A DNA stretch of 64,000 nucleotides from Microbacterium oleivorans (GTDB lineage Bacteria; Actinomycetota; Actinomycetes; Actinomycetales; Microbacteriaceae), in assembly GCF_001691565.1 (NCBI RefSeq), contig NZ_MAYO01000003.1, forward strand, positions 186,001 to 250,000. The letters run 5' to 3'. Below the pieces are notes generated by a model. The model did not search any database. It was not told the DNA's origin and was given only the letters and a program-made list of their open reading frames with translations. Of this stretch, positions 45,049 to 53,420 are shown one piece after another. How positions within the stretch are numbered: the first letter of the stretch is position 1; every line of letters begins with the position of its first letter. A program made the translations under genes and the position numbers.

Positions 45049-45066
45049 ATTCCCGAGTTCGGGAAT
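45049..45066. promoter_or_regulatory. 18-bp palindrome upstream of the CDF exporter gene
   Basis: ATTCCCGA-GT-TCGGGAAT has perfect 8-bp arms and lies 28 bp upstream of the -10 TACCCT (45094-45099). It may be an operator for metal-responsive control, or a short stem ending the rdgB transcript; no T-tract follows. Confidence 0.45.
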
Positions 45067-45093
45067 CGGGCCGGTCGGTGCGACGGCGGGTCC

Positions 45094-45099
45094 TACCCT
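45094..45099 (+). promoter_or_regulatory. -10 hexamer TACCCT for the CDF exporter gene
   Basis: The hexamer ends 7 nt before the ATG at 45107, giving a leaderless start. Confidence 0.45.
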
Positions 45100-45106
45100 C
45101 GTAGAC

Positions 45107-46018
45107 ATGCACGATCACGCACCCACCGGCATCCGGGGAGGACATCCGCGGCGACTGCTCGCGGTCTCCCTCGGAATCACCGCGACGGTGCTCGTCGTCC
45201 AGCTCGTCGGTGCCATCTTGACCGGGTCGCTGGCGCTGCTCGCCGATGCCGGCCATATGTTCACCGACAGCTCGGGGCTCGTGATCGCTCTCATAGCCGC
45301 GTCGGTCGCGGCTCGCCCGGCGGACGAGCGACAGACCTACGGATATCAACGCGCCGAGGTCTTCGGTGCGCTGCTCAACGCTGTGATCCTCATCGCTCTC
45401 GGAGCGTGGATCGCGGTCGAGGCCGTCGGCCGCCTGATCCGACCCGCGGATGCCGAGGTGCAGGGGCTGCCGATGCTCGTCGTCGCCGTCATCGGCCTCC
45501 TCGCCAACGGTGTCTCGCTCTACGTCCTGAGCGCCGCGCAGCGCACGAGCATCAATGTGCGCGGCGCGTACCTCGAGGTCCTGGGCGACCTGCTCGGGTC
45601 GGTCGTCGTGATCATCGCGGCCGGGGTGATCTGGCTGACGGGATGGATGCCGGCGGACGCCGTGGCTTCCCTCGTCATCGCCGCGCTCATCGTGCCGCGT
45701 GCCATCACCCTGTTGCGAGAAGTGTTCGCCGTGCTGGGCGAGCGGGCACCGGCGGGGACGAAGGTCACCGACATCCGCGACCACATCCTCGGCACCGAGG
45801 GCGTCGTCGACGTCCACGACGTGCACGTCTGGCAGCTCACGCGCGGCGCGCCGGTGTTCACGGCGCACGTTGTCGTCGCGACGGACTTCTTCGCGGATGA
45901 CCGCGCGGGCGCGCTGCTGTCCCAGCTTCAGTCCTGTCTCGCCCGCCACTTCGACGTGGAGCACTCCACGTTCCAGCTCGAGCCGGCGGGCCACGTCGAG
46001 CACGAGGCCCACGCCTGA
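45107..46018 (+). CDS. cation diffusion facilitator, CzcD/ZitB-like
   Basis: This 303-residue protein has six transmembrane helices and a cytoplasmic C-terminal domain. It should export Zn2+ or a similar divalent metal in exchange for protons. The membrane metal site is seen in LADAGHMFTDSSG (His and Asp of helix 2) and YLEVLGDLLGS (helix 5), where the residue often His in ZitB-like proteins is Glu. His-rich ends (MHDHA; HVEHEAHA) may bind metal. A -10 hexamer lies 7 nt before the ATG and a palindrome further upstream. Confidence 0.88.
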   Translation: MHDHAPTGIRGGHPRRLLAVSLGITATVLVVQLVGAILTGSLALLADAGHMFTDSSGLVIALIAASVAARPADERQTYGYQRAEVFGALLNAVILIALGAWIAVEAVGRLIRPADAEVQGLPMLVVAVIGLLANGVSLYVLSAAQRTSINVRGAYLEVLGDLLGSVVVIIAAGVIWLTGWMPADAVASLVIAALIVPRAITLLREVFAVLGERAPAGTKVTDIRDHILGTEGVVDVHDVHVWQLTRGAPVFTAHVVVATDFFADDRAGALLSQLQSCLARHFDVEHSTFQLEPAGHVEHEAHA

Positions 46019-46028
46019 GGCACCGCTG

Positions 46029-46394
46029 ATGGTGGACGTCGCCGCGCCGAAGCTGGCGTCTCGAGGCTTCGACACCACGACTGGGTTCTACGTGTCAATC
46101 GGTTTCGAGGCGGTCTAACGCTGAAGACTGGCTGATACTGCGCCGGCAGCAGCTGCAGCTGGAGGTCTTCCCCGATTCGGACCTCGACCCGGGCGCGAAC
46201 ACGGTCATGTGCTGTCTTCGCGTGGACGACCTCGGCGCCTGGTACCGGCGGATCGCCGACTCCGGTGCGCCCGGGGGCGCGACCGGCATCCCCCGGCGGC
46301 ATCCGCCGAAGATCGAGGCTGGGGCGGTCGCGTCGTGTATCTCGTGGATCCTGACGGCACTCAGCTCACTCTCGTTCAGAACCGGTGGCGGTAG
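46029..46394 (+). pseudogene. frameshifted VOC/bleomycin-resistance-like gene
   Basis: Three consecutive pieces read as one small VOC protein. The first is 46029-46118, with APKLASRGFDTTTGFYVSIGFEA. The second, in another frame from about 46114, has EDWLILRRQQLQLEVFPDSD and LRVDDLGAWYRRI. The third, back in the first frame from 46320, has WGGRVVYLVDPDGTQL and ends at TAG 46392-46394. The breaks look like a one-base gain near 46113 and a one-base loss near 46319. The ATG at 46029 has a GAGG site upstream. No intact copy lies in the window. A sequencing error cannot be excluded. Confidence 0.75.
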
Positions 46395-46422
46395 GGCTTC
46401 TCTTTCCTTTCCAGGGCGCTGC

Positions 46423-46428
46423 TAGTGT
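46423..46428 (+). promoter_or_regulatory. possible -10 TAGTGT for the secreted orphan
   Basis: TAGTGT lies 48 nt before the ATG at 46477, leaving room for a leader with the GGGGGG ribosome site. No convincing -35 is visible. Confidence 0.3.
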
Positions 46429-46476
46429 CGGATTGTCGCTTTCGGTTTTCGGGGCGAATGACATCCGGGGGGAATA

Positions 46477-46941
46477 ATGAATAAAATCGCGCGATTTGCT
46501 GCGGCCACTGCGGTCGCATTGGCGATGGTCTCGCTCTCAGCGCTGCCGGCCAACGCTGCAGGTCTCAAGATCACGTACATCAAGAACAAGGTTGACGTCG
46601 GCGTCAGCCTCACATTTCCGGGGATCACACCTGCTCTTCCAGACGATGCGCGGATGACGATCGCCGGAAAGTTCTCGGAGCACAAGGCGAATAGCGTAAG
46701 GCTGAAGAGCTTCATCTTCTGTTATCAAGAAGGTCCCGCGAAAAAGATCACCGTCCATCCCATGGCGGGCAATATCGCCTCCGAGATTTGGGAGCCCAAC
46801 GGGTGGGTGGATCTCCAGCGCGGCCAGTGCAAGACCTGGTATCCGAACAAGGTTTACAAGAAGAAGAGCAACGGTGAAGTTGTGAGGATCACGGCATTCA
46901 TCGACGGCTCCAAATCGGTCATTGCTGGCTTCTACCGATAG
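46477..46941 (+). CDS. secreted protein of unknown function, low GC
   Basis: This 154-residue protein has a clear signal peptide (MNKIARF, a hydrophobic core, ALPANA-A cleavage near residue 27). The mature part is lysine-rich (KITYIKNKVDV, YPNKVYKKKSNGEVV) with two cysteines (FCYQ and GQCKTW) that could form a disulfide. I do not recognise the family. GC is about 56% by hand count, against roughly 70% nearby, and Lys uses AAA and AAG freely, so recent acquisition is likely. The ATG at 46477 has a GGGGGG site upstream. Confidence 0.75.
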   Translation: MNKIARFAAATAVALAMVSLSALPANAAGLKITYIKNKVDVGVSLTFPGITPALPDDARMTIAGKFSEHKANSVRLKSFIFCYQEGPAKKITVHPMAGNIASEIWEPNGWVDLQRGQCKTWYPNKVYKKKSNGEVVRITAFIDGSKSVIAGFYR

Positions 46942-46988
46942 CGCGAGGTGACGGCTGGGCCCGGCGGAATCGATCCGGATCCGCTGGC

Positions 46989-49358
46989 TCAGTCTTCGGC
47001 GTTCACGTCCGCGGGAGTCTTGTCGGGGCGGAGCCCCCGCCAGCGGGCGTGACGCAGGGTGCCGTTCGGTGTCGCTTCGGCGTACTCCACCTCGCCGACG
47101 AGCTCGGGTCTGACCCACAGCGCGTCGGACGCCTCGGCACGCCCGATGTCGACGAAGGGGTTCTCAGCGGTGCGGAGCGGTGCGAGCTCGGCATCCAGTC
47201 GTGCGAGCGTCGCCTCGCTGAACCCCGACCCGACGCGACCGATGTAGCGCAGACCGCCCTCTGTCGGCAGGCCCATGAGCAGCGATCCGATCTCTCCGGT
47301 GCGCCCGCCTCTGCCGGGACGGATGCCGCCGATCACCACTTCCTGCATCAGGGTCAGCTTCACCTTGAGCCACTGCTCGCTGCGGACGCCACGACGGTAG
47401 ACCGAGGCGGGATCCTTCACGACGACGCCCTCGAGTCCGAGCTGCTGCGCCGTTGCAAGGGCGTCGTCGACGTCACTCGCGACGGGAGGCACGACGATGG
47501 GATCGATCGCGCCCCCGGCCACACCCTCCAGCAACTCGCGCCGCTGCGAGAGGGGCAGGGATGCGGCATCCGTCCCGTCGATCTCCAGGACGTCGAACAG
47601 CAGGAATTGCGCGGGGATCCGCGCCGACTCGCGGTCGATGTCGGCGGCCTTCGTGAGGTGCATCCGGTGCTGGAGCAACGAGAAGCTCGGCCGGTTGCGA
47701 TCGTCGAGCGCGACGATCTCCCCGTCCACGACGCAGGGGGCGGCGCCGAACCCGGGATCGCCGCCGGTCAGTTCGGGATACCGGGCGGTGATGTCGGCGC
47801 CGCTGCGGGCGCGGAGCCTGAGATGTTCGCCGTTCCAGACGCCGAGGGCTCGGACGCCGTCCCACTTGAACTCGACCCAGGGACCCCAGCGGGTGGCCGC
47901 ATGCCTGGCCAGGGCCGCATTCGAGGACGTCGCGAGCATCGGCGCCGGTATCGGTGCCGATGCAGGGGAGGGCGGAGCGGGCGCCGGCGGGGGAGCCGCG
48001 GCATCCTTCTTCATCCGGTGCAGCAACCACTGCGACTTCTCGCCGTCGCCGCTCGTCCGGATGAGGGCGAGCTTCACGGTCCCGAGCGGCCCTTCGCCGT
48101 GCCCTGTCGCGGTGAAGATGACCTCGTCGTCTCGCCACTTCTCGAGGTCGAAGGTGCCGCTGTCCCAGATCGACATGGTGCCGGCGCCGTACTCGCCGGC
48201 GGGGATGTCCCCGGCGAAATCCAGGTACTCCATCGGGTGGGGCTCGGTCATCACGGCCAGGTGGTTCGTCGAGGGTGACTCCGGGATGCCGCGCGGCACG
48301 GCCCAGCTGACGAGCACGCCGTCGCGCTCGAGTCGCAGGTCGTAGTGGAGCCGTCTCGCGTGGTGTTCCTGGATGACGAACCGAGAGGATGCCGGACGAG
48401 CGGAGCCGGCGGGGGAGTCCGGCACGGGCTCCGGGGTCTTCGCCGCGGTGCGCTTCGCGATGTAGGACGTCAGCGGTCCCGTGCTCCGGGGGGCGAGCGG
48501 TGCGATCAGGTCGCCGTCGGCGGCGACTCGGTCGAGGACCTCGTCGTAATGCAGGTGACGCAGACCCGGATCGTCGAGCTCGTCCCAGGTGCGCGGCGCG
48601 GCGACCGTGGGCCGCGCGCGTCCGCGAAGCGAGTAGGGCGCGATGGTCGTCTTCTTGCCGTTGTTCTGGCTCCAGTCGAGGAAGACCTTCCCCGGTCGCG
48701 CCGCTTTGGACATCTGACTCACGACGAGGTCGGGGTGATCCGCTTCGAGCGCTCGCGCGAGTTCCTTTGCGAAGGCGCTGATCTCGTCGCTCGCGCGGCT
48801 GCCGTCGAGCGGGGCGTACAGATGGATGCCCTTGCTGCCGCTCGTGACGGGGAGGGGGTCCATGCCCAGGTCGACCAGGATCTCCCGAGACCATCGGGCG
48901 ACTTCGGCGCACTCGGCGAGTCCGACGCCGGGGCCCGGATCGAGATCGAGCACGAGACGATCGGGATTCCGCCTCGCGCCGTCAGCGTCGAAGCGCCACT
49001 GCGGCACGTGCAGTTCGATCGACGCGACCTGTGCGAGGTAGACGAGGGTCGGGACTCCGTCGACGAGGGGGTAATCCTTCGCGCCGGTCGAGTGCTCGAT
49101 GGGTCTCCGGGCCACCCACGACGGTGCGCCCGCCTCGAGGTGCTTCGCGAAGAAGGAACCCTCCGCCGTGCCGTCCGGCCAGCGGATCCGGGTGACCGGT
49201 CGCGCATCGAGGTGGGGGAGGATGGCGGGGGCGATACGCGTCAGGTAGTCGATGACCTCGCCCTTGGTGGTGCCCGTTTCGGGGTACATCACCTTGTCGA
49301 GGTTCGTCAGCCGCAGCCGGCGTCCGTCGACGACGACCTCCTGCGGCGCGGCTGGCAT
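46989..49358 (-). CDS. ligD: ATP-dependent DNA ligase D (polymerase-phosphoesterase-ligase)
   Basis: This 789-residue NHEJ enzyme has three domains in the order Pol-PE-Lig. The primase-like polymerase (about 1-290) has Asp residues in LDLDPGPG (D138, D140) and FLDWSQN (D228). The 3'-phosphoesterase (about 325-450) has FVIQEHHARRLHYDLRLE. The ligase (about 470-785) has the adenylated lysine in EFKWDGVRA (K498), with VVDGEIVALD and EGVVVKDP. A Pro/Ala-rich linker joins the last two. The ATG follows TAATCT by 6 nt. It is divergent from ku. Confidence 0.95.
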   Translation of the reverse strand: MPAAPQEVVVDGRRLRLTNLDKVMYPETGTTKGEVIDYLTRIAPAILPHLDARPVTRIRWPDGTAEGSFFAKHLEAGAPSWVARRPIEHSTGAKDYPLVDGVPTLVYLAQVASIELHVPQWRFDADGARRNPDRLVLDLDPGPGVGLAECAEVARWSREILVDLGMDPLPVTSGSKGIHLYAPLDGSRASDEISAFAKELARALEADHPDLVVSQMSKAARPGKVFLDWSQNNGKKTTIAPYSLRGRARPTVAAPRTWDELDDPGLRHLHYDEVLDRVAADGDLIAPLAPRSTGPLTSYIAKRTAAKTPEPVPDSPAGSARPASSRFVIQEHHARRLHYDLRLERDGVLVSWAVPRGIPESPSTNHLAVMTEPHPMEYLDFAGDIPAGEYGAGTMSIWDSGTFDLEKWRDDEVIFTATGHGEGPLGTVKLALIRTSGDGEKSQWLLHRMKKDAAAPPPAPAPPSPASAPIPAPMLATSSNAALARHAATRWGPWVEFKWDGVRALGVWNGEHLRLRARSGADITARYPELTGGDPGFGAAPCVVDGEIVALDDRNRPSFSLLQHRMHLTKAADIDRESARIPAQFLLFDVLEIDGTDAASLPLSQRRELLEGVAGGAIDPIVVPPVASDVDDALATAQQLGLEGVVVKDPASVYRRGVRSEQWLKVKLTLMQEVVIGGIRPGRGGRTGEIGSLLMGLPTEGGLRYIGRVGSGFSEATLARLDAELAPLRTAENPFVDIGRAEASDALWVRPELVGEVEYAEATPNGTLRHARWRGLRPDKTPADVNAED

Positions 49359-49364
49359 GGGGCC

Positions 49365-49370
49365 AGATTA
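49365..49370 (-). promoter_or_regulatory. -10 hexamer TAATCT for ligD
   Basis: On the minus strand the hexamer ends 6 nt before the ATG at 49358. For ku, a weaker TGTACT (49408-49413) ends 6 nt before its ATG. Confidence 0.45.
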
Positions 49371-49419
49371 GTGCGCAACCCCCATTGGTCGCCGCGCCGA
49401 CGGGGTGTGTACTGAGGGC

Positions 49420-50355
49420 ATGAGATCGATCTGGAAAGGCGCATTGACCTTCGGACTCGTCAACGTGCCGGTCAAGGTGTACTCGGCGACGGAGGATCAC
49501 GACGTGTCGCTGCACCAGGTGCATGCGACCGACGGAGGCCGCATCCGCTACCAGCGCATCTGCGAGATCGACGGTGAGGTCGTGCCGTACTCCGACATCG
49601 ACAAGGCCTACGACGACGGCGAGCGCACCGTCGTCCTCACCTCGGACGACTTCGCCGCGCTGCCGAGTGAGCGCAGCCGTGAGATCGAGGTCGTCGAGTT
49701 CGTCCCCACCGAGCAGATCGACCTCCTCACCCTCGACAAGGCCTACTACCTCGAACCCGATTCGAAGAGCCCGAAGGCGTACGTCCTCCTGCGCCAGACG
49801 CTCGAGCAGACCGACCGCACCGCGATCGTGCGTTTCGCGCTCCGGCAGAAGACGCGACTGGCGGCGCTCCGCGTGCGCGGCGACGTGCTCGTTCTGCAGA
49901 CTCTCCTCTGGGCGGACGAGGTTCGCGAGGCATCGTTCCCCGTGCTGGATGAGCCGGTGAAGATCTCCAGCAAGGAGCTCGAGCTCTCGGCATCCCTCGT
50001 CGACAGCTTCTCGGGCGACTTCGACCCGGGCGAGTTCACCGACGAGTACCAGAAGGAACTGCGCACCCTCATCGACGCGAAGCTCGAGAAGGGCGACGCG
50101 TTCGACACCGCCGAGACCTTCGGCGAGAAGGCGGATGCCGAAGGGGGCGAAGTCATCGACCTGATGGCGGCACTGCGGGCGAGCGTCGAGAAGAGCCGCG
50201 CGGCGCGGTCGGGTTCCGGTTCGTCGGGGCAGACCAAGGACGACGCCGAGAAGAAGTCGGTGCCGGCCAAGAAGCCTGCGAAGAGGGAACCTGCGAAGAA
50301 AGAACCGGCGAAGAAAGAACCGGCGAAGACCCCCGCGAAGAAGAAGGCGTCCTGA
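49420..50355 (+). CDS. ku: non-homologous end-joining protein Ku
   Basis: This 311-residue homodimeric DNA-end-binding protein recruits LigD. The Ku core spans about 1-250, beginning MRSIWKGALTFGLVNVPVKV, with RIRYQRICEIDGEVVPY. The C-terminal ~45 residues are lysine-rich with KKEPA-type repeats; such tails in bacterial Ku bind DNA. The ATG at 49420 is chosen since the upstream in-frame start adds only five residues. Its stop abuts the stop of the convergent dedA gene with no gap. Confidence 0.95.
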   Translation: MRSIWKGALTFGLVNVPVKVYSATEDHDVSLHQVHATDGGRIRYQRICEIDGEVVPYSDIDKAYDDGERTVVLTSDDFAALPSERSREIEVVEFVPTEQIDLLTLDKAYYLEPDSKSPKAYVLLRQTLEQTDRTAIVRFALRQKTRLAALRVRGDVLVLQTLLWADEVREASFPVLDEPVKISSKELELSASLVDSFSGDFDPGEFTDEYQKELRTLIDAKLEKGDAFDTAETFGEKADAEGGEVIDLMAALRASVEKSRAARSGSGSSGQTKDDAEKKSVPAKKPAKREPAKKEPAKKEPAKTPAKKKAS

Positions 50356-51132
50356 TCAGAGCCGCGGAGCGTCCCCGCGCTCCTCGGCCGGGTCGTCGAA
50401 CGCCTCAGGCTCGAGGACGAGCTCCTGCGCCTCGGCCGCGTCCGTCGTCCCATCCGGGCCGGCGGACATCTCGCGCTTGACCTTGCGCTTCTCGGCGAAG
50501 TAATGCCAGACGATGAAGACGATGGTGCCCGCGACCGCGATGAGCAGGATGACGTCGATGTACTCGGCGACGAACTCTCCGACGCCGGGGATGAGGCTCA
50601 CCAGGTAGCCGATGACGGTGAGACCGAAGCCCCAGATGACGGCGCCGATGAGGTTGTACAGCGAGTATTTGTGCCAGGCCATCTTGCCGACGCCGGCGGC
50701 GACCGGGGCGAAGGTGCGCACGATGGGGACGAATCGCGCGAGGATGACCGTCACACCGCCGTACCGCTCGAAGAACGCATTCGTCCGTTCGACGTTACTC
50801 CGACTGAAGAGGCCCGATTCCTTGCGTTCGAAGACCGCTGGACCGCCTTTGCGGCCGATCAGGTACCCGACCTCTCCACCGAGGAACGCGGCGAGCCCGA
50901 TCAGGAGTCCGACGATCCAGACATTGACACCGAAGACGCCGTTCGGAGCGTGCGTGACGGGGTTGGAGAGGAGCCCCGCCATGATCAGGAGCGTGTCGCC
51001 GGGGAGCAGGAACCCGACGAGCAGGCCGGTCTCGGCGAAGATGATGAAGCAGACCACGACGAGCGCCCAGGGGCCGGCAGCGTTGATGATGGTCTCGGGA
51101 TCCAGCCAGGGGATCAAGGCGAAGGGGTGCAC
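50356..51132 (-). CDS. DedA family membrane protein
   Basis: This 258-residue DedA/SNARE-associated family protein is of the class linked to undecaprenyl-phosphate or lipid flipping. Motifs include ETGLLVGFLLPGDTLLIMAG, GEVGYLIGRKGG and the FxRFxPxxRTFAPxxAG stretch (LARFVPIVRTFAPVAAG). There are five to six hydrophobic helices and an acidic C-terminal tail. The GTG at 51132 has GAAGGA upstream. It lies 73 bp from the tRNA-Leu 3' end on the same strand. Confidence 0.88.
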   Translation of the reverse strand: MHPFALIPWLDPETIINAAGPWALVVVCFIIFAETGLLVGFLLPGDTLLIMAGLLSNPVTHAPNGVFGVNVWIVGLLIGLAAFLGGEVGYLIGRKGGPAVFERKESGLFSRSNVERTNAFFERYGGVTVILARFVPIVRTFAPVAAGVGKMAWHKYSLYNLIGAVIWGFGLTVIGYLVSLIPGVGEFVAEYIDVILLIAVAGTIVFIVWHYFAEKRKVKREMSAGPDGTTDAAEAQELVLEPEAFDDPAEERGDAPRL

Positions 51133-51205
51133 GGAGGTCCTTCAGGTCGCGACGGCGGGCCGGCCGGCGGTATGGGCGCAAGGTGTGAGACACGACGGTG
51201 CCTCG

Positions 51206-51287
51206 TGCGGAAGGGGGGACTTGAACCCCCACGCCCGAAGGCACAGGAACCTAAATCCTGCGTGTCTGCCGATTTCACCACTCCCGC
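51206..51287 (-). tRNA. tRNA-Leu (anticodon TAG)
   Basis: On the minus strand the gene starts GCGGGAGTGGTGAAATCGG and ends with acceptor CTTCCGC plus discriminator A. The anticodon stem-loop is CAGGA-TTTAGGT-TCCTG, giving TAG. A long variable arm (class II) is present. CCA is not encoded. Confidence 0.93.
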
Positions 51288-51399
51288 TGGTGGCTTCAGT
51301 CTAGGGCGCGCGGTGGGAGTCGCCTGAGAGGGTCAACCCCCGAATCGCGTGTGGATAACTCCCGCGCGGACAGCGGCGGGCTTGCGAGGATCCCAGGCC

Positions 51400-52563
51400 A
51401 TGAGCTTCCCGCAGACCGCACCCACGACGCGAGGCCTGACGTCGGTCGCCGAGCGCGTGCGGGAGCGGCTGCGGGCGGAGGAAGTCGACCCGTCGCGGGA
51501 GCCCGACCGCGCGTCGTTCATCGCTCGAGCCGAGGTGCGGCGTCACAACGACTTCGCCCTCGCACGGGGTGTGGACGTCATCGAGGACGAGGCGGCCTCC
51601 GTCCGCGACATCCTCTCGACGGTCGCCGGGTACGGCCCGCTCCAAGCGCTGCTGGATGATCCGGACGTCGAAGAGATCTGGATCAACGCACCCGACAAGG
51701 TCTATATCGCGCGCGAGGGTCGAAGCGAGCGGGCACCGATCGTGCTCAGCGACACGGCCGTCCGAGATCTTGTCGAGCGCATGCTGCACGCCACCGGTCG
51801 TCGGGTCGATCTGAGCCAGCCGTTCGTCGATGCATCTCTGCCGGACGGGTCCCGGCTGCACGTCGTCATTCCCGACATCACTCGTCGCCACTGGGCGGTC
51901 AACATCCGGAAGTTCCTCACGCGCTTCCGGACTCTCGACGACCTCGTCGCGGCTGGATCCGTTTCCCCCGAGGTAGCCGGACTGCTTCGGACGGCGATGC
52001 GCGAGGGAACGAGCGTGATCGTCTCGGGCGCGACGCACGCAGGGAAGACCACGCTCTTGGGCGCGTTGATCGCGGCCGCGCCGTCGCACCATCGCATCGT
52101 GACGGTGGAGGAGACGTTCGAGCTCGCTGTGCAGGCGCCGGACCTGGTCGCCTTGCAGGGGCGTCAGCCGAGCTTGGAGGGCACGGGTGAGGTGTCGCTT
52201 CGGCGTCTCGTGAAAGAGGCGCTGCGCATGCGTCCCGACCGCCTCGTGGTCGGCGAAGTCCGCGACGCAGAGGCCCTCGACCTGGTTCTGGCGCTCAATA
52301 CCGGCGTCCCCGGAGCAGCCACCATCCACGCGAACTCAGCTACGGATGCGCTTCGCAAGCTGGGATCACTCCCGCTCCTGGCCGGACGGAACATCGATCG
52401 CGACTTTCTTCTTCCGGCCATCGCCGCCTCTGTCGGCCTCGTGGTGCACTGTCGACGGGATGCCGAGGGCCGCCGAGCCGTTGCGGAGATCATCGCTCCG
52501 ACCGGTCGCGTCGTCGATGGCGTCATCGAGAGCCGTCGGGTGTTCGAGAGCGAGTCGAGATGA
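51400..52563 (+). CDS. tadA: Tad pilus/type II secretion ATPase (TadA/CpaF)
   Basis: This 387-residue hexameric ATPase powers pilus assembly. Walker A is SGATHAGKTT (about 209-218), followed by the Asp-box region VTVEETFEL, the Walker B region RPDRLVVGEVRD and the His-box TIHANSATDALRKL. I prefer the ATG at 51400, with GAGGA about 9 nt upstream, to the GTG at 51349. It overlaps tadB as ATGA. It starts a seven-gene Tad cluster. Confidence 0.9.
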   Translation: MSFPQTAPTTRGLTSVAERVRERLRAEEVDPSREPDRASFIARAEVRRHNDFALARGVDVIEDEAASVRDILSTVAGYGPLQALLDDPDVEEIWINAPDKVYIAREGRSERAPIVLSDTAVRDLVERMLHATGRRVDLSQPFVDASLPDGSRLHVVIPDITRRHWAVNIRKFLTRFRTLDDLVAAGSVSPEVAGLLRTAMREGTSVIVSGATHAGKTTLLGALIAAAPSHHRIVTVEETFELAVQAPDLVALQGRQPSLEGTGEVSLRRLVKEALRMRPDRLVVGEVRDAEALDLVLALNTGVPGAATIHANSATDALRKLGSLPLLAGRNIDRDFLLPAIAASVGLVVHCRRDAEGRRAVAEIIAPTGRVVDGVIESRRVFESESR

Positions 52564-53420
52564 CGACGGTTCTCGGAGTGACGCTGGCCGCAGGCATCCT
52601 CCTCGCGCTCTCGCCGTGGCTGTGGCCGCCCCGCGCGCCTCGCGATCAGGGTGCTCGACGGGATGGCCGTCCCGCGCGTCTCCTGCAAGACGCCGGGTTC
52701 GGTCATGCCACCGTCGGGCATCTCGCGATGATCTCGCTGGCGGCAGCCGCGCTCACCGGTGCATCGGTCTGGTTGGTCACATCGCTCCTCGCCTTCGCCG
52801 CGGTCGCCGCGGTGGCGGGCTTCTTCGCCCCGGCCGCGTGGCTGCGCGGACGGGTGCGCCGCCTGCAGAAGAGTCGACGGCAGCTGTGGCCCGACGTGTG
52901 CGACCTCCTCGTGGCCTCGGTCCGGTCCGGGATGTCGCTCCCGGATGCGGTTTCCGCGCTGGCCGAGGTGGGGCCGCCGGCGCTTAGGCCCGCCTTCGTC
53001 GGCTTCGCGTCGGACGTCTCCGCGTCCGGGCATTTCGATTCCAGCTCCTTGCGGTTGAAGGCACGCCTCGCCGATCCCGTCGCCGACCGCATCATCGAGG
53101 CGCTCCGGATGGCTCGGCAGGTCGGCGGCACCGAGCTGACCAGCGTCCTCCGCGCCCTCTCGGCGTCCGTCCGTTCCGAGGCGGCGCTCCGCGCGGAAAT
53201 CGAAGCGCGCCAATCGTGGATCCGCGGCGCGGCCGTGCTGGGAGTCGTCGCGCCGTGGGTGATCCTCGGTCTGCTCGCCCTGCGTCCCGAGGGCGCCACG
53301 GCCTACAGCAGCCCTGAGGGGGTGACCGTCATCGTCCTCGGTGCCGCGGTCTCGTTCGTCGCCTTCCGGCTCATGCTCGGGATCGGTCGGCTGCCGGAAC
53401 CGCGGCGGTGGTTCGCGTGA
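52560..53420 (+). CDS. tadB: Tad secretion inner-membrane protein TadB
   Basis: This 286-residue protein has four hydrophobic helices, in two N-terminal and two C-terminal pairs, around a cytoplasmic type II secretion F-like domain (about 105-235), including VCDLLVASVRSGMSLPDAVSALAEVGP and EALRMARQVGGTELTSVLRAL. It should form the membrane platform with TadC. The start overlaps the tadA stop, and the stop overlaps the tadC start (GTGA). Confidence 0.87.
   Translation: MTTVLGVTLAAGILLALSPWLWPPRAPRDQGARRDGRPARLLQDAGFGHATVGHLAMISLAAAALTGASVWLVTSLLAFAAVAAVAGFFAPAAWLRGRVRRLQKSRRQLWPDVCDLLVASVRSGMSLPDAVSALAEVGPPALRPAFVGFASDVSASGHFDSSSLRLKARLADPVADRIIEALRMARQVGGTELTSVLRALSASVRSEAALRAEIEARQSWIRGAAVLGVVAPWVILGLLALRPEGATAYSSPEGVTVIVLGAAVSFVAFRLMLGIGRLPEPRRWFA

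Noticed and set aside
50240..50350. Short repeats at the ku 3' end as a CRISPR-like or mobile repeat
   Set aside because: They are in-frame codon repeats giving the lysine-rich tail (KKEPA units), not spaced repeats.
51206..51287. tRNA-Leu as an integration site for a mobile island
   Set aside because: No integrase, no repeat of the tRNA 3' end, and the flanking genes have normal composition.
51349..51399. Earlier GTG start for tadA
   Set aside because: The added 17 residues are not TadA-like, and the ATG at 51400 has a better placed ribosome site.
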